A stretch of DNA of 64,000 bases from JADFUS01 sp036653215 (GTDB lineage Bacteria > Bacteroidota > Bacteroidia > Bacteroidales > Rikenellaceae): positions 1 through 64,000 of the forward strand of contig JAVVUK010000001.1 of NCBI GenBank assembly GCA_036653215.1, written 5' to 3'. Of the stretch, positions 62,097-64,000 are shown one piece after another. Within the stretch, counting starts at the first letter, position 1, and each line of letters begins with the position of its first letter. The notes under the pieces are model-generated. The model was given only the letters and a program-made list of their open reading frames with translations. It made no database searches and was not told the DNA's origin. The position numbers and the translations under genes are program-made.

Positions 62097-63316
62097 TATC
62101 TATATGTTAAAGTAGATAGGTTTTCCTCCCTAAAAAACTCATTAGCAACGGATAGAACCTCATCTGCGGTAATAGAATTAATTGTATTTGCAATTTCTTC
62201 ATTAGACTGCACAGTGCCATAAAGCATAAAGCTACGTGCCGCACTAAGCATATAGTTTTCACCACTCTCCGAAGATATTGTCATCTGACCTATGAGCTGT
62301 CTTTGTGCCGTATGAAGCTGTATTCTCGTTAGTTTACTCCTCATCATAACATCTAATTCTTGACGTATCAAATCACGACATTTAGCCACATTTGCAGCAT
62401 CAGCACTAAAATATATAGACCACAGCCCTGTATCTTGATATGTTGTTAAATTGGACTCTACATTATATGTCAACCCATATTTTTCTCTTAAGACCAACGA
62501 TAGACGACTATTGGCACTCGACCCTCCTAAAATGTTGAGCAGAAGAGTAAGAGGAATACGCTTTTTATCACAAAAACTTGGAGCCCTACTGCCGATTATG
62601 GAATGAGTCTGAAAAGTATGTTTATCAATAGTTTTATCTGTTGGAATATATTCCGGAGGAAGGACCCTAACAGCACTACAACTACGTTTTGGAACATCGC
62701 CAAGATATTTATCGCATAAGGTTTTAAACCTGTCAAACGAGATGTTTCCAACAACGGCAAATACCATTTTATCTGTCGCATAGTTGCTCTCTATAAAATT
62801 AACGACACCCTCCCTTGTACATTTATGTAACCTTTGTTTTGTCCCAAGTATATTACGTCCAAGCGATGATCCTGCAAATACAAGATCCTCAAAATCATCA
62901 AATATCAGATCTGAGGGAGAATCACGATAAGCATTTATCTCATCAATAATGACACCTATCTCTTTTGAAAACTCCTTTTCTGGATATGTAGAATGGAAAA
63001 TAATATCTGATATAAGATCTACCGCCTTGACAAAATCTTTTTTTAGGACCGTGCTATGGACAACAGTCTCTTCTTTAGATGTATAAGCATTAAGTTCACC
63101 ACCTACATTGTCTAAAAGCGAATTTATATGATATATTTTTCGTCTCTCAGTGCCTTTAAACATCAGATGTTCGATAAGATGCGCAACACCATGCTCATCC
63201 TCTTTCTCATCACGTGTTCCCACATTGACGGTAAGAGAAGAATAAACAACAGCCGATTTTACACGACGCATGATACATCTTATGCCAGATGGCAATTCGT
63301 AAACTTGAAATTCCAT
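62096..63316 (-). CDS. M16 family zinc peptidase (insulinase-like)
   Basis: A 406-residue peptidase with the inverted zinc motif HLIEH (His46, Glu49, His50 from the ATG at 63316). The downstream acidic ligand is in the NAYTSKEETVVHSTVLKKDFVKAVDLISDIIFHSTYPEKE stretch. The C-terminal half has LNILGGSSANSRLSLVLREKYGLTYNVES. At about 400 residues it is a single two-domain (PitrM/PqqF-like) unit, as in the Bacteroidota group annotated as processing peptidases. Start at 63316 (MEFQVYELPSGIR) gives a 13-nt gap after topA; an ATG at 63346 would overlap topA. Confidence 0.9.
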   Translation of the reverse strand: MEFQVYELPSGIRCIMRRVKSAVVYSSLTVNVGTRDEKEDEHGVAHLIEHLMFKGTERRKIYHINSLLDNVGGELNAYTSKEETVVHSTVLKKDFVKAVDLISDIIFHSTYPEKEFSKEIGVIIDEINAYRDSPSDLIFDDFEDLVFAGSSLGRNILGTKQRLHKCTREGVVNFIESNYATDKMVFAVVGNISFDRFKTLCDKYLGDVPKRSCSAVRVLPPEYIPTDKTIDKHTFQTHSIIGSRAPSFCDKKRIPLTLLLNILGGSSANSRLSLVLREKYGLTYNVESNLTTYQDTGLWSIYFSADAANVAKCRDLIRQELDVMMRSKLTRIQLHTAQRQLIGQMTISSESGENYMLSAARSFMLYGTVQSNEEIANTINSITADEVLSVANEFFREENLSTLTYR

Positions 63317-63329
63317 TTTTGTTAGATCC

Positions 63330-64000
63330 CTATTTTTTGGTAGCACTCTTTTTTACAGGGCTCTTTTTTACAGCCTTTGCCGTTCTCACTGTCTTCAAAG
63401 GGCTTTTCTTCTTTGGAGCAGCCTTAGAAGCACTCTTTACCGAAGATTTGGCTTTTCTTGTAGGAGTTTCTTTTTTCACAATCTCCATAACCTCCTCAAA
63501 GGTCATCTCAAGAAGCTTCTCCTTAACGCCTTTTTCTGCTTTATAGTTATCGCCATCATAGTTGATATAGGCACCCCAACGTCCATTATGTATTTGTAGC
63601 TTTTCGTCTTCAGGGAATGTACGAGCCACTTTTTGACTATCTCTAACCCTCTTTTCTTCAATAAGTTGTATCGACTCTTCAAGAGTAATTTTATATGGAT
63701 CGAACTCCTTAGGTATAGAGGTAAATTTGCTGTCATGACGCACATAAGGACCAAAACGACCTATTCCAATGACGACCTTAGCATCCTCAAAAAGCCCTAA
63801 CTCACGTGGCATTTTAAGAAGATCTAAAGCCTCGTTTAAAGTTACGGTCTCAAGAAGCATACTCTTATCTAAAGTAGCATACTGAGGTTTTTTATCTTTA
63901 TCATCACTCGTCTCACCAAGCTGAACCACAGCACCGAAACGTCCCATACGAGCATATACATTAAGCCCTGTTTTAGGATCTGTGCCAAGTTGACGCACTT
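63330..64000 (-). CDS. topA: DNA topoisomerase I, C-terminal part (5' end outside window)
   Basis: The visible 223 residues are the C-terminus of TopA: topoisomerase C-terminal repeats (GLNVYARMGRFGAVVQLGE, VVIGIGRFGPYVRHDSKF and LQIHNGRWGAYINYDGDNYKA), then a lysine-rich tail of about 45 residues with KSP-like units. The frame continues past base 64000; an in-frame GTG at 63998 is not a real start. Such Lys-rich tails occur in several bacterial TopA proteins and help DNA binding. It is upstream of the M16 peptidase gene in the same operon. Confidence 0.9.
   Translation of the reverse strand, partial: VRQLGTDPKTGLNVYARMGRFGAVVQLGETSDDKDKKPQYATLDKSMLLETVTLNEALDLLKMPRELGLFEDAKVVIGIGRFGPYVRHDSKFTSIPKEFDPYKITLEESIQLIEEKRVRDSQKVARTFPEDEKLQIHNGRWGAYINYDGDNYKAEKGVKEKLLEMTFEEVMEIVKKETPTRKAKSSVKSASKAAPKKKSPLKTVRTAKAVKKSPVKKSATKK

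Noticed and set aside
1..64000. Search for CRISPR arrays, transposases, toxin-antitoxin pairs, phage genes, tRNAs and rRNAs
   Set aside because: None seen; intergenic spaces are short and all sizeable frames fit core or accessory metabolic families.

Overview
The window is AT-rich chromosomal DNA from a member of the Bacteroidota, most likely order Bacteroidales. The evidence is a HmuY/HmuR-type heme uptake pair, PadR/PspC genes, a DUF3822-rsmD pair, long topoisomerase IV subunits, KtrAB with extra N-terminal membrane helices, and many upstream sequences matching the Bacteroidota promoter -7 element TAnnTTTG. An anaerobic lifestyle is suggested by NfnAB, HydE, an EtfAB/acyl-CoA dehydrogenase operon with a bifurcation-type EtfB motif, and GlsA plus a GadC-like antiporter. 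Genus cannot be fixed from the sequence alone. I see no rRNA, tRNA, CRISPR array, transposase, phage or recognisable defence island; this is mostly core genome.

Layout. (1) 1-7605, minus strand: a tightly packed operon plsC-parE-parC-aroK-deoxyhypusine synthase-like-hemW (hemW runs off the left edge), with a promoter candidate at 7571-7605. (2) 7618-15819, minus: kdsD-mnmA-nfnA-nfnB-PASTA protein-rluD-ybbR-like-coaE, eight genes with overlapping or near-touching ends, closed by a strong terminator whose stem contains the coaE stop codon. (3) 16007-20928, plus: recQ, then rsmA overlapping an LTA-synthase-like sulfatase. (4) 20984-22892, minus: rsmD, a DUF3822 gene and a membrane-anchored protein of unknown function. 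(5) 23022-29308, plus: RecD-like helicase, an Hsp20 with a cysteine-rich insert, dnaG and priA. (6) 29344-33505, minus: a small lipoprotein and the acyl-CoA dehydrogenase/etfA/etfB operon. (7) 33524-39401, mixed: glycosyltransferase, alkD-like, pdxA, a FabK/nitronate monooxygenase-like gene, ddl and hydE. (8) 39402-42755: an intergenic repeat with the first N gap, a zinc metallopeptidase, threonine aldolase, an SDR and the second N gap. (9) 42756-52914, minus: an ATP-NAD kinase-like gene, then a long run devoted to ion, pH and envelope homeostasis (K+ channel, glutaminase, GadC-like antiporter, DUF368, KtrA, KtrB, PspC, PadR, PspC). (10) 52998-64000: a DUF389 protein, an HsmA-like protein, HmuY and HmuR, a 5'-nucleotidase, a second LTA-synthase-like sulfatase, an O-methyltransferase, an M16 peptidase and the 3' end of topA.

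The most useful observations are these. Both 100-N gaps are flanked by exact 55-nt duplications, which points to k-mer overlap artefacts rather than missing sequence. Three genes (dnaG, the ATP-NAD kinase-like gene and the FabK-like gene) have a -7 promoter element only 5-8 nt before the start codon and may be leaderless. The Hsp20 carries six cysteines in a loop insert. A contiguous ion/pH/envelope block spans 43912-52874. No clearly undescribed multi-gene system could be demonstrated.
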